Assembly (NCBI GenBank): GCA_033439685.1 | Contig: JAUEDM010000003.1 | Span: 3,254,001 to 3,318,000, forward strand | Source: Apodospora peruviana | Taxonomy: Eukaryota > Ascomycota > Sordariomycetes > Sordariales > Lasiosphaeriaceae | Reading direction: 5' to 3' | Length of the DNA: 64,000 nucleotides | Shown here: positions 22,693 through 34,410 of the stretch, one piece after another | Position numbering within the stretch: the first letter of the stretch is position 1 | How the letters are laid out: every line of letters starts with the position of its first letter | The notes under the pieces: model-generated | What the model was told of the DNA's origin: nothing | What the model saw: the letters and a program-made list of their open reading frames with translations, nothing else | Database searches by the model: none | Translations under genes and position numbers: made by a program

Positions 22693-23944
22693 CTACTCCG
22701 ACGCTTGGACTGCTTGCTGTTGTCGTCGCATCTTCTCCGCCTCCAGGTTCTCGTACAGGAGGAAAAGCGCCGACTCGTTCGCCTTCGCGGTTCCCATGAT
22801 GGTGAACATGCGCTCGCCCGTCTCGTCGTGAGGGGCCTAGCATCTTGGTTAGAACTGAACTCCTGTGTACTGAACAATATGTAACTTCAAGGATATATCT
22901 CACCTTGGCAATCGAGATCCGTGCGCCCGACGTCTTGCGAATTTCGCTAATCTTGGTGCCTGCACGTCCGATGATGCAGCCAACCATATCTGCCGGGATG
23001 CTGATATTCTGTGTTTGAATCTCCTCGCCATTCTCGTCGTGGGTCGGCGGACCACGGGAGGCTGCATCAGAATCAGAACGGCGACCATATGGGCGCTGCC
23101 CGCCATTGCTGAAGTCGGCGCCATTACCTGTTCGTGTAACACGCGAGCCACCGTACTGAGGCCTGTTCTCCTGCGCGTAGCTGCTCTGCCCACCGACCGC
23201 GGCCGTAGTGGTGGTCTGGGTGCGAACAACAGGATTGTACAGCACAGTCCCGGTGCCCCGCTGCCAATCATCCACCAGACATTTGCAGATTTCCCAGATG
23301 GCGCGCTGGATGCCCTCGGGCGTGCCTTGGACCTCGACTATGCGCTCGGTTGATTGCGGCAGCATCTCCTTCTGTGCTACCATACGCACACCTGACACAT
23401 CTTGAATATGCTTGATCTTCAGACCTTGCCGTCCAATTATAGTGCCCATCTGGTTGTGAGAAATGAGGAGTTTGATGGCTACACATATCTAGTCAGCAAT
23501 GCCTCGTCAGAAGGGGGAACTGTGTTGCATCGTACGGTGGGTGCCGTTGCCCTGAGGGATTCCGCCCATGCCCATAGCCGGTGCGCCTTCTAGAAGAGCC
23601 CTGGCAACCACGGCATAGGCTCTGGAAATAGCATCACATCCACCCGTGATGGTCAAGACACGATCATGCACGCCCTGCACAACCTTGCTAACACCAGCCT
23701 TCACGCCGGTCTCATCACGCAAGTCAGCGACATTCTTGCCGCCCTTCCCGATAATGACACCGGCTTCCTTGGAGGACACAATTGCTCTCAGAGTCAACTG
23801 TGTCTGGGCATACTCTTCGTCTGTCTTGGGGGCAGGCTCTCCGTCAGGGCCGAGACGAGGTTCGTTATCATCCAGTTTGAGCTGGTTCATGGAATCATTC
23901 AAATCAGCGCCATTCGGCGGAATCTGGTCCTGAGCCGACGACAT
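22693..23944 (-). CDS. rnc1: Triple KH-domain RNA-binding protein, Rnc1/Pbp2 type
   Basis: Exons 23944..23536, 23478..22904 and 22836..22693; 375 residues. Introns of 57 and 67 bp join in phases 1 and 0. Three KH domains are seen with their GxxG loops intact: GKGG (66-69), GRQG (151-154) and GRAG (307-310). KH2 is separated from KH3 by a Gly/Thr/Arg-rich linker. This is the layout of S. pombe Rnc1 and S. cerevisiae Pbp2/Hek2, which bind pyrimidine-rich or UCAU-containing mRNAs and alter stability or localisation. The upstream 1.7 kb is strongly pyrimidine-rich on the coding strand, as in highly expressed fungal genes. The domain call is certain; orthology to Rnc1 rather than another PCBP-like protein is likely but not proven. 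Confidence 0.93.
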
Positions 23945-25722
23945 GCTGGCTTCAGGGAATAAGGTCTTGCTGGTGGCGAGGAACCTAGGCGGCTGAAGCT
24001 GGGGACAAACCCTGGTTACACGATGGTTGGCTTGCAAGGGCAACTGGCTGCGCGTGGGTGTGTGTGAATGGGTGTCGCGCGACAGGGTCAACAAAGAGAA
24101 AATAGGATGGGATTTGTTTGGGGTTCTGTGAGCCCTGGGGCGGAATTATTAGCTGACGTCGATAAAGAACAGCCAGACCAAAAAGAAAACAAAAACAAAG
24201 GCTGCAACCCAAGACTATTAGGTGGAGGGAGCGAATTGGACAAAGTCGGAACAAGGTCAAGAACAGCGATGGAAATCCCACGAGTTCTTTCTCCAGCTAA
24301 ATTTTCAAGCGAAGAAGGCGACGGCCTAGCAATAGAATAGAAGAAACAGTGCGCCATGAGGGAGCTGCCCTGGCGGGCTCTGGCGGGGCATGTGCACATA
24401 CCTTTTGGCTTTGGCGGGCAGTCGGCGACGGGAGCTTGGCTGCGAGGCAAGTGGTCAAGACGCGCAAGGCGGGGGCCCAATTGATGGTCCTCTACCCTGC
24501 TGGTGTGAACGTTTGACCCGGACGGCGGGGTCGGATCCTGTTAATAGACTCTTCGCTGGGTGACAGGGGACCCGGGACCGATAGCTAAGAGAGATATGGA
24601 GGTAGGTGAGGTAGAGATAAGGGAAGGCGACGCGTCGGAAAACAAGAGGCGGACCAGGGAGGCGAAATTGGAGAGAGGCAAGTACAGAGATGAGAGTCGC
24701 GAGTCGAGATTGAGAGTTGGAGGATACTGGGTTGAGAGATTCCGGGGAAAGGTGAAGTTGGATAGGTACCTACGGAGCAGTAAGCTAGGGTCAGGGTAGG
24801 CACGGTAGGTTGCGGACGGGAAAGAATGCCGAGGACGCGGCGGCGAAGGGAGAGATGGAGAGAAGATGGGTCACAGTTAAACGATGGTTGGACGGACTGC
24901 GTGTTAATTTCACCACGGAAAAAAAAGTCGGTGGTAGGAAGAGAAATCCAGAACGAGAAGAGGGGTCAATGGCAATGGATGGCGGAGGGGAACCTTGGAA
25001 GCTTTTGGCGATGAGATATGAGAGCCAAAAGTGTGAAAGAAACCGCCATGCTGCAACTCCAATGTCCAATGGAGCGCTGTCACTGCAAGCCAGTCGTGCC
25101 AGTGATGAATGGAGACTGGTGAGTGGCCCTGGGGACAGTAGACAGTGCAATGGCGTCCAGAGGCGTGGGCGTGGGTGCTGCGGGTTTAAGAGAAAAAGAA
25201 GACGGTCGCAATCGGCAGGCCAGTCCCGGCAAGGGTCGCATGTTCGCCGGAAGTTTCTACTACTCAAAGGAGACTTTGGGTTTAATGCTCTAATTCTCCG
25301 CGAAAGTGGACCTGCTCAGTTCGATAGGACGCTCTGAAGCCAGCCGTTCGCACCTCCTCCGCGGCAAACAGGCGACCCCAATATTGCGTTTAAGTAACTG
25401 CTACCTGACTACCAGGTAGCCAGCTTGGCTTAGCTCCCCACGTACACAGACCAAGCACCATGTGCCGTCGAGGTGTGTCCACTCCCATAGCTTGCTTCTA
25501 CGGGTTACAGTCTTCACTGAGAAGCCCCACGGAAGCTTTGAGCTCTCCAAGCTCTGACCGAAGCTCGGCTTCCGGCGGTGTCAGCTTTTGCCAAGATCCG
25601 ACCCAAAGGTTCTTGAGAAGTCGGATACTGTTCACCGACATCAACTCCCTCTGGCCCGGGACATCCACCGAAAATACCACTGCCGGACGAAGAACCTCGC
25701 TCCCGGCTCGCCATTCAGTCCA
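23945..25722. other. Divergent promoter region of the KH gene and iba57
   Basis: 1.8 kb between two 5' ends, with no gene seen. From 24560 to 24990 the plus strand is purine-rich, so the minus strand, which is the coding strand of the KH gene, is pyrimidine-rich: a long leader or core promoter of that gene. A TACC/GGTA-rich patch lies at 25399..25425. Confidence 0.6.
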
Positions 25723-26985
25723 ATGCATTCAGCAGTCAGCACCCTCGCCAGGCCCGCGGCACACGCCGCGCGACTCCAACCCAGCATAGGGATAGCAGCC
25801 GGGTTTTTCATCTGCCAAAGCTGCCTGTCCCTATCCCGGCGCCGTGCCGCCCCATCATCATACAGAAAATCCCTCTTCAGCACCCAGACCCAAGCACTAC
25901 CCGATGCGCCCGCTTCCTCCGGTCTCGCCGCGCTCCCCTCCCGGCGCCTGATTTCCGTGTCTGGCCCTGACGCCGCCAAATACCTTCAAGGCGTCATCAC
26001 AGCCAACATCACTGACCCGTCCTCCGGCGGACCCCGAACATCCGGCTTCTACGCCGCCTTTCTCACCGCCAAGGGCCGCGTGCTCCACGATGTATTCATC
26101 TACCCCGACCATGCGGAAGGAGGCAAACCGCCCACCGGGGATAGCTTCCTGATCGAAGTTGACGCCGCCGAAGCCCAGAGACTGCAGCAGCACATCAAGC
26201 GGTACAAGCTCCGCGCCAATTTTGACGTGCGCCTGTTAGACACAGAAGAGCGGCAGGTATGGCACGCGTGGTCGGACGGGGCTTCAGACCTCTGTTCCTC
26301 CATGACGAGCACCAACGCCGACGAATTCATCTTCCAACCCGACCCCCGTGCGCCCGGGCTGGGATACCGCCTAATCACATCCTGCTCCACCTCTTCATCA
26401 AGTCCAATCCAACAGATATCGGACAACCTCCCTGTCTTGTCAGAAGAGTACTACCGCATAAGACGGTACCTCCACGGCGTCCCCGAAGGCCAGCAAGAGA
26501 TCCTTCGCGACCAAGCCCTCCCTCTCGAAAGCAACATCGACTTCATGGGTGACGGCATCGACTTCCGCAAGGGGTGCTACGTCGGCCAGGAGCTGACCAT
26601 CCGCACCAAGCACCGCGGCGTGGTGCGCAAACGTATTCTTCCAGTCATGTTGTACAACAACTCGTCCGAGAAACCGACCGAGATGGTTTATAGGCCTAGC
26701 ATATCATCTGAACTATTACCAGCGCCGGAAAGCCGGATCGGCCGGCACGAAAAGACGGGACGCGTGGGCCACTGGCTAAGGGGCATCGGCAGCATCGGGC
26801 TCGCACTCTGCAGGCTGGAAGCCATGACGGACATCCAGCCTGCCAGCACGTTTCCGGGGGCCAAATGGGTTCTCGCCGAAGATGAGTTTATCATCGCCGG
26901 GCAGCAGGAGGAGCAGCAGTTCAAGATCAAGGCGTTTGTGCCTGACTGGCTGAGGAGCGAGCTGCTGAAGCCGCCTGCTCACTGA
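25723..26985 (+). CDS. iba57: Mitochondrial Fe-S cluster assembly factor Iba57/Caf17
   Basis: Single exon, 420 residues. The start is ATG 25723; the frame is open upstream but only non-ATG codons precede it. The first 60 residues are basic and Ser/Ala-rich, a mitochondrial presequence. The YgfZ/GcvT-related body follows, with LISVSGPDAAKYLQGVITAN early and the family signature KGCYVGQE at residues 283-290 (Cys285). Iba57 works with Isa1 and Isa2 in the matrix to make 4Fe-4S clusters for aconitase, lipoate synthase and others. The gene is tail to tail with the septin-like GTPase (468 bp between stops). Confidence 0.96.
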   Translation: MHSAVSTLARPAAHAARLQPSIGIAAGFFICQSCLSLSRRRAAPSSYRKSLFSTQTQALPDAPASSGLAALPSRRLISVSGPDAAKYLQGVITANITDPSSGGPRTSGFYAAFLTAKGRVLHDVFIYPDHAEGGKPPTGDSFLIEVDAAEAQRLQQHIKRYKLRANFDVRLLDTEERQVWHAWSDGASDLCSSMTSTNADEFIFQPDPRAPGLGYRLITSCSTSSSSPIQQISDNLPVLSEEYYRIRRYLHGVPEGQQEILRDQALPLESNIDFMGDGIDFRKGCYVGQELTIRTKHRGVVRKRILPVMLYNNSSEKPTEMVYRPSISSELLPAPESRIGRHEKTGRVGHWLRGIGSIGLALCRLEAMTDIQPASTFPGAKWVLAEDEFIIAGQQEEQQFKIKAFVPDWLRSELLKPPAH

Positions 26986-27453
26986 ACTGATTACCTGCGT
27001 ACCGGGTTGTACGAATACAAATGATACACACGTGTGATATGTGTTGACATTTAATGGACTGTTAATGCCGGTGGTGAGTTTGTGTCAAGCCAAGAGAGGG
27101 ATATCAGTTACTGTAAAATAGGTAGCTGACTGGAGGTCTATTGAGTTGTGTTATATCTACTGTATATATAACAGCAAAGGATAAAAAGTGAGGTAATTCC
27201 ACTCCATTCTACAGAAAGCCGAGAGTGGCGTAACCCGTCGTCGTCCACTGAACTCACCACAACTTCAATTCAAATAGCCATATCCTGGCCCTTCCTAACC
27301 ACCACGCTATCCATCCCGGCCGAATTCCTAAAGTATAAACACAACAAGCCAAGCGAATAGCCCCATCCAGTCCATCCCGTGCACCTACCTCGATTACAAA
27401 CCAGACATGCATGTATCGTCCTCATCATAGGGCTGGCGAAAAATGCCACCCAC
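26986..27453. other. Intergenic between convergent iba57 and septin-like gene
   Basis: No gene seen. It holds two 3' UTRs. The part at 27050..27190 is A+T-rich with TATATATAAC. Confidence 0.5.
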
Positions 27454-29989
27454 TTATCTAGCACCCCAGATCCTATCCCACTCGCCCACGATCCAGTCAT
27501 ACGGCTGCAACCTCGTCATCCAAAGTGCCAGTCCGCCCAGGACCCCAAGACTTCCGAGCACTTCCAGCGCAAGAATCCCTTTATACCTCAAATCCGCGGC
27601 CACTTGCAACAAGCCCAAAGGATCCTGATGCTGCTCTGTTGTTGTTGTCGCCACCAAAGACGCCTGTCTCCGCTCACTACCACCGCTCCAACCACGGGTA
27701 AGAGCACCAACTCCATCTCTGGCCTGGGCTTGCGTAGCAGCTCGATACCGGAGCCGATTACTAGCGTCCTCACGCCTGGAAGGACTACACGAGCCGCGTA
27801 CAGCCACGAGTGTACCGTCCTGCACGCACTCATTCAGTTTCTCCGTCAACCAAATTGCCCGATCGCCACGAGCGACGGCCTCGTACTGCGCCCGCTCGTT
27901 GGCCAAGCTCTTCTGCAGGTCGGCCGCCCAATTGGCCAGACGTACCTGCGCGAGTCGCTCCTCGCGCTGGGTGTGATCTGTGATGCGCGCCAGAGCGTAC
28001 GACGAGGTCGCCCCGATGGGCGGAGTCAAGACCTGACTGAGATGGCCGCTTCCGCCACCACCATTTTGGGGGGTCGAAGAAGAGCTAAAGGCGGACGGAA
28101 ATAAGCCGTTGGAAAAGGTGTCGACGACGCCTGCCCCCAGCGATGAGCGAGGTGTTGCTGGCGTCGACGCTGGCATCGTTGGAGATCTCGGAATCGGGTT
28201 CAGAAGGTGGTTGGTCGTCTCGGCGGCTGCTGCTGTTTTGCGCCATTGGACGTACTTGCGTGCCGCCGAGTGTCGGAGCCACGCCGCACCGTTTTGGCTG
28301 AATACTTGCTCGACAAGAGACTCTAGCTCGGTGGATATTAGAGGTTGGACGTAGTCTGGGCTCATCAGGAGACTGGCGTCCATAATCTCGTGATCGCAGC
28401 CTGCTGCGCTGGATATTGCGTATAAGCCAGTTTTGGCCGAGGATGAGTCCGGTGTCGATGATAGACTTGATGGGGCCGAGGATGGCATGGCAAAGGAGAA
28501 TAACCGAATGTCTGCTTCCTTCAGCTGACCGAGGATCTGCTCTTTGCTAGCTGCAACATGTTCTGGTGTTGATAAATCGGTTTGGGCAAGGAGGATGATG
28601 ATGTTCGTCAGGGGAGCGAGCTGGCGAAGGTATACCGTATCGACGGGTTGGAGTTCTGGGAGCAAAGAGTGAGCAAGAATAGCCAAAGAGTTTACAAACT
28701 AGTTGTTACATACTATCAGAAACCAAGTAGAACACAACGTCTACTTGGACACCGCCCTCTCCACCGAGAAGATTCAGTACATCACCATCCGCGAGAGCGT
28801 TGGTTCTCATTCGCTGGAGGTGTGTCTCTACGTAACGGGCCACGGGTGTTATAGTATCCATCGTCTGATATCGCAACAGTTAGAGTGCTGGAAAACCACC
28901 AGATGGAAAGATAATTCATACCGACGAAAGGCTACTATATCCCGGGGTGTCGACAAAGCATATATTTCGGTCCAGCACGGTATCGCCCAAGCTCTTCCTC
29001 CGTCTAAGCACCCTGAAATCATCAATCTCGGACCACCACTCGGGATATGGTTTCGTGCTCGCGTAGATCTCGGTGATCTGGGTCGTTCCAGCGTCACTCC
29101 CACCCCTCGACGTCTGCTGCCTACCTCGGCTACTAGGACTGTTTCTATGCCTGGTGCCCGGTCTTGACAGAAATGAAGAGCCTCCGAGTGGTGACGGTGC
29201 GATGGGGTCAACATGGACAATGTGCTCGCACGACTGGACAATCGCTTTGATAAGGGAGGTCTTGCCAAGGCCGCTGCCGCCAGCAATCATCACCTTGAGC
29301 CTGCCCATGGCCTTGCCCTCCTCGGTGAACGGTCGGCGGCTGGGCATCTTGATGCTCGGCATGATGAGCTGGGGCGCGCTGCCGCTGTACATCATGCTCG
29401 CGGGCATCTGGTCTCTGTACGTCGCTTCGCCATCAACACTCGCGGAAGGTTGGCTGCCGCCGAGATTCAGATCTTCTGATAAAGACCCGCAGAGCGAATT
29501 CCTCCGTGAAGACACGCTGCTTAGCGCCGACGCGGGTCCGGATGTCCCTCCCAAGATAATCGGGGTGACAGGCCCTGAAGGGTTTGATACTGGTCTGAAC
29601 GGCGGCGTCATTGGTAATGCGTCCTGTTGATGCTGCTCCGACTGCCTCGGGGATACCATATCTGCGTGGACTCTAGAGCTCGAGCTCGGTCTGCTTCCAG
29701 TGTCCTTATCGAAGCGATGATGAGATGGACCTCCGCCGCCACGTAACTTTCCTTCGGAGCTCTCGGTCCCCCCAGAAACCTTACGGATCTCCTGCTGCTT
29801 GGGGCGGTACATCCCTAACGGGCTTATCGGTGGCTGCTGCTGATGCGGCGGCGCAGAGGAGCCAATCGACGCCTCGTCGGCAAACATATATGTCATTTGC
29901 GGGCCGGGAGGAAGAGTGAAGTTGGATGGGGAATCGCCATCGGGGGCGCGGGGACGCCCGAGAGCGTCATCGCCAGGGAACGGTCGCAT
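27454..29989 (-). CDS. Divergent septin-like GTPase with C-terminal membrane segment
   Basis: Exons 29989..28922, 28864..28714 and 28655..27454; 806 residues. The two introns (57 and 58 bp) join G-domain pieces in frame. A disordered N-terminal 225 residues precede the GTPase domain. P-loop GGSGLGKT is at 237-244, G3 DTPG at 347-350, and the septin-like strand LQPVDTVYLRQLAPLTNIIILLAQTD follows. The G4 box is AQTD (430-433) where canonical septins have AKAD, so the base-binding Lys is missing. I do not see the usual septin unique element. After a coiled-coil-like stretch (REERLAQVRLANWAADLQKSL) the protein ends with a hydrophobic helix, about 767-787, and a short Trp-rich tail. Canonical septins are soluble filament subunits; this paralog looks membrane-anchored. 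Septin-family membership is well supported; its function is open. Confidence 0.85.
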
Positions 29990-31221
29990 CTTTGATCTTG
30001 CGGGCGCTACATGTAACGGCTTGCGCGTTAGTCCGTTTGGTACACAAGACGAATATATCAACTATCTTGCTATATTTTGCTGCTTCTTTTTGGACGCTAG
30101 GTTGGTGCAAACAAAGGATGAGCTGTCCTCACGAAAGTGTCGTTTAAAGTTCACGGATGATGAGGGGCAGACGAGGTGGGGTGCTATCACTATCAGCAGC
30201 CCAAAGAGGTACAGGGTGACATGCACCAGATAGCGCATGCACCTGCCTATCGCCTTGTTAGTGCATGTTGAAGTGCAGCCCGTGATGACACCCAACTCCA
30301 TTCGGTTTCTCGGCGGCAAGGGAGGAATCCTTGCACTTCACTGGACCCCGCCTTTCCCGCTTCTTAAACCCACTTCCCCACCAAACACCTCAGCAGTCTC
30401 AGCTCGCCTGGCTTGCTACTGCATCACGTACTGGTAGTGTGGAGCTGATAGGTGCCTTACGGCGACGTTCCGCCCAATACATGGCCAAGAACTGGATAAG
30501 GTAAGGTTGGGACGATCCTGAAAGTTGGCCCCGTGATACGCGAGATCGATCCTTTGTCGAGTTGAGGCTCAACTTCTCAAATTCCCCAAGCTAGCTCGCG
30601 AATGGTCTTTCCCAAAGGACGACCTCATAATGATATGTAATTCGGGGTTCTCCCATTATCATCTACCTGTACGCATTGATACCAAGCACGTCCAAGCAGA
30701 AGAAACGACGAATGTATTCCAGGCTCCCTTCATTTAGAAGCGTATCTTTCTAAGTACTGTACTGCGTACCTAAATACAATTATTAGACACACCAATCCGC
30801 TTTTCCCATTAGGTATTTATATGTACAGTGCAATTAAACCCAGTACTTGACGAAAAGAACAGCAGAACCGTTGGTTGGGCTGGCCCACATGCAACGAGTG
30901 TCCATCACCTCCTCCTGGCCTCCTCCAACGCTGCTTGGCCTTTCCGTCCCTCCCAGATGTCAAACTGCAGAAAAGCAACAAACTGCCTACCCGTTTGATT
31001 TGAGTAAGCACCCCAAACAAGGATCATAGATCCTTCTCCCTATAGACGCCCTGGCCTTACTCCTAGACCTAGATCTTGGCTCTGGCATAGCCATGGGAGC
31101 AACCGACCGCTCAGCTCGACCTCGAAACGTGAAGCCCTGCTTGGAAGACCGTTGTTCAGCAGAACCTCAACTGTATACCACCATGACCAAGACCATGACC
31201 AAGCTCAGGCTCAGAAGACAT
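29990..31221. other. Intergenic: septin-like gene 5' flank, RING gene 3' flank
   Basis: No gene seen. The promoter of the septin-like gene lies in the left half. The stretch 30750..30840 is A+T-rich. The neighbouring frames are short and unconserved. Confidence 0.5.
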
Positions 31222-34200
31222 CTAGTCATATCTAGCCTGCTCCCTCTCCGCCTCCAGCCTCCTCATCCGCTCCTCCTCGTCAGCATCGTCATTAATTCTG
31301 ACCATGATCTCCCCTCTCCTGCCCTTTCGCCTGCTGCTTCCCCTCTCCGACTCCTCCTTGTCTCCACCACCCTCAGCATCAGCGCTATCACGGCGCCGTT
31401 TCGCCCCAACGGCACCGGGAAACATCTTGGCCATGCTGCCCGCCAGACTCGCCATGCGTCGGGTCTCCTTAAGTAGCCTCTCCCGGTCGCGGGCCGCCCG
31501 TTCCGCCGCGTGTGGGTCCAGTCCTCCCAGCGCCGCCGCAGCCGCAGTCGAGGCTTGAGATGACCGCCGCCGTTGTTGACTTTGGCTTTGGCTGACCGCC
31601 GCTGAGCCTTTGATTTCTAGACTGCGATTGCCGCCCTTGGGGTCCAATCCGGTGTTTTCGTTGTCGATAACGGGCGAGAAGAGAGTGTCCGTCGTCTTCT
31701 TGCTGCTGCGATGACTACGGTGTTCCCTGTCGCGCTCCCGACCCCGATCTCTGTCCCTACGGTCGCGGTCACGGTCACGATCGCGATCACTTCTCCGATC
31801 CTTGCGATCTCTATCTCTATCTTTATCCCGGTCTCTTTCGCGATCCCGATCACGGTCCCGATCCGACCGATCCTTTTCCCTGTCCCGATCTCGGTCTGAC
31901 CGGTCATAATCCCGGTCGCGGTCGCGATGCGAGCGGCGGCTGGACTTGTGTCCGCGAGACTCATACTCGTAGTCCCTCTCCCGGTCGCGGCGTTTGTCCG
32001 AGTCGCGATCGCTCCGCTCTTTGCGGCTACTCCGGTGGCTTGGCCGCCGAGAATCGTCAGCAGCAGCAGTAACTGGCGATGCAGATCGTGAGCGTTGTTT
32101 GTCAACCTCTTCTCGAGCACCGCCGCCACGGGACTTTGATTCATTAGCGTCATCTGCATGTAAACGTCTCTTGCGATCATGCTTGCGGTGGCGATGCTGT
32201 TCATCATCGCTCTCCTCCTCGGTCACCGAGTATGACCTATGGTGCCTGCTGCGCCGATGTGAGGAAGACTCCTTACGGTCGTCCGAGGTACGCGAATAGG
32301 ATCTTTCATGCCGACTGCGGCGGTCCCGCTCCTGATCTCTACCACGGCCGTGGTCGCGTTCGTGATCTCTCTCCCTCTCTGTGCCGCGATCTTTGCTCCT
32401 TCGCCTATCGTGATGATAACGCTCTGAATCTTTCTCAACAGAACCTCTACTTGGTGAACGTTGATGCTGATCATTCGCCGGATTTGGGAAGCCCATTCCG
32501 TCGGCGCTCGTCGGCGTCGACGGTTTCGTAGTGTCGACCCAGCCTCTAGCCTGGAGATGCTTAAAGCTTGTGTTAGGTAGTCCCCACATCATAGCCTTCG
32601 GTCCTTTAGGCGCATTCAAAGGAACGTCAGGAACAGTCTGGTTGGCATCTCCGGCATTTGAGCCGTGAGCAGAGAAGGCCTTGTCTGCGTTAGCGGATGG
32701 GTGGGCAGATGCCTCGCGACTTGCATTATTGGCATCACCGGGATTAAAGTGGCCTTCCGCTTGGTGTTGCGCGTCTTGGGACGCTTCTCCCTGCGTTGCG
32801 TCATCCGGACCGCGGTCATTTTCACCACGCAACACACGGCCAAACTCGTCGACGTTGGCATCCGGTTTTGCTTCACCTGATTCCTGTTCGGGGTAGCCAA
32901 CAGCACCTCCCTGGGCATTTACCATCTGCGCGTTCATGCCGTTAGGATATTGCTGCGGGCCCGTGAAATTCTGGTCTTGGTAGTTGCCGCCGCCAAAGCC
33001 GTATCCTTGATGGAGGTTCCCTCGGGCCTGTCCGTATCCGTATCCGTAGCCTCGACCTCGTCCCCTACCGCGAAAGCCAAATTGGTTCCGGCCGCGATAG
33101 TCATTGAACTGGTTCTGGTGGCCATAATTACCTTGATTGTATCCTGTCTGGAAGCCAGAGTTAAACGAACCATAATCACCATTGCCCATGCCAGAAGCAC
33201 TTGGATGATTGAAATTATCTTGGCCGACATTCCATGATTGCTGTCCGTTGTTCCAATTATTATTGGCTTCACCACCGTATACACCCATGCCCATATTCGT
33301 GTTCATGCCGTTCATGCCCATGCCTTGAAATCCCCCGTTCATGTACATTTGCATCGTCATCGGATCCATGTTCATGCCCGGCATGCCTGTGTCAAATGGT
33401 CAGCTTCAAGTTGGGAATTACGACGCATTGTAAACTGACCCATCATCGGAAAGCTGCCGAAACCGTTCGGCGCCATGCCATTCTGCATCATCATCATCTG
33501 CTGCATTTGGTCGAACCCTCCAGCACCAAAGCCCATCCCCTGGAATGAACCGTTCGCGTTGTTCCCAAAGCCAAGCCCGGTTCCGGCTGCGGCAGTAGCA
33601 TCCGCATCGGGTTGGGTTTCGCCATCAGCCTTTTCCTCATCATTCACGGCTTCCGCATTTTCAGCGGCTTCGCTGCCAGCTTGAGGTGGAGCTAAGGCCG
33701 TCCCGTCTTCTGCTTCGGTCGTGCCCTCGGTGGTATCTTGTGATGTCTGAGCCTGATGATCCAAATTAGTAACAATCGGGAGCTATCCGACAGCTAATTG
33801 CTTACCAGATCGCCAGCAGGGGCCACGGAAGCATCGGGCTCTGGTTGCCCAGCTACCTCTCTATTCCCTTGATCGCCAGCGGCGTCTTGGGCGGGCTCAG
33901 CGCTTGGAGCTTCCACCGTTGGAGGTCCAGTCGGCTGCTGCGTTTCTGTAGAGTGAGCCTCTTGAGGTCCAGGACCGGTCCCACTCAAGTCGGCCGTAAC
34001 AGGCAGCGCGCTCGAGAAAGGGCTGGGATCAACAGGTGTGATGGGACTAGCATCTGATGGGCGGTTCAACTCCCGCTTCCTGTCCACAGTCCGTAGAAAC
34101 ACCTTTATGGTTGTCCGCAAGTTCTTATGGGGCTTGCAGTCGTCGGCCGACAGGGGTGAATGTTCGCAGACCGGGCACGAGGGCGGCAATTTCGATTGAC

Positions 34201-34410
34201 AGCCTCCGCATATCGCTTGTTCGCAGCACGGTAGACGAAAGGTGTCGATTGCCAGATGGCTGCAAATCGCGCATCGGAGCTTCGCGGGGATGTCCTCTTG
34301 TGGCAGTGATCTGGTTTATTGTCAGCATTGCTCGGCTACACGCAGGTGGTCAAGAATACTGACTTTATGAGCTCCGCCTGGGCCTCTGTTATCGAAAAAG
34401 ATGCCGCCAT
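31222..34410 (-). CDS. RBBP6-like C4C4 RING protein with prion-like and RS-rich regions
   Basis: Exons 34410..34364, 34310..33806, 33752..33440 and 33386..31222; 1009 residues. All three introns are 53 bp. The N-terminus holds eight Cys in C4C4 spacing: C29xxC32, C44-C45, C50xxC53, C61xxC64 (CAIC..PCCEQAICGGC..CPVC). This resembles the RING of RBBP6, including the double Cys, but there is no DWNN ubiquitin-like domain or zinc knuckle. A conserved block around LRTTIKVFLRTVDRKRE follows. Next come an acidic/Ala-rich stretch, a Met/Asn/Gly/Gln-rich prion-like segment with GRGRGRGYGYGYG, and about 250 residues of alternating Arg/Asp-Arg/Ser. The likely role is a nuclear ubiquitin ligase acting on mRNA processing; this is inference from the RING and RS content. 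The RING is the only firm functional evidence. Confidence 0.87.

Noticed and set aside
31650..32460. Direct repeats on both strands in the RS-coding region as a satellite or CRISPR-like array
   Set aside because: The periodicity is just the codons for alternating Arg/Asp and Arg/Ser in the RING protein; there are no regular spacers.
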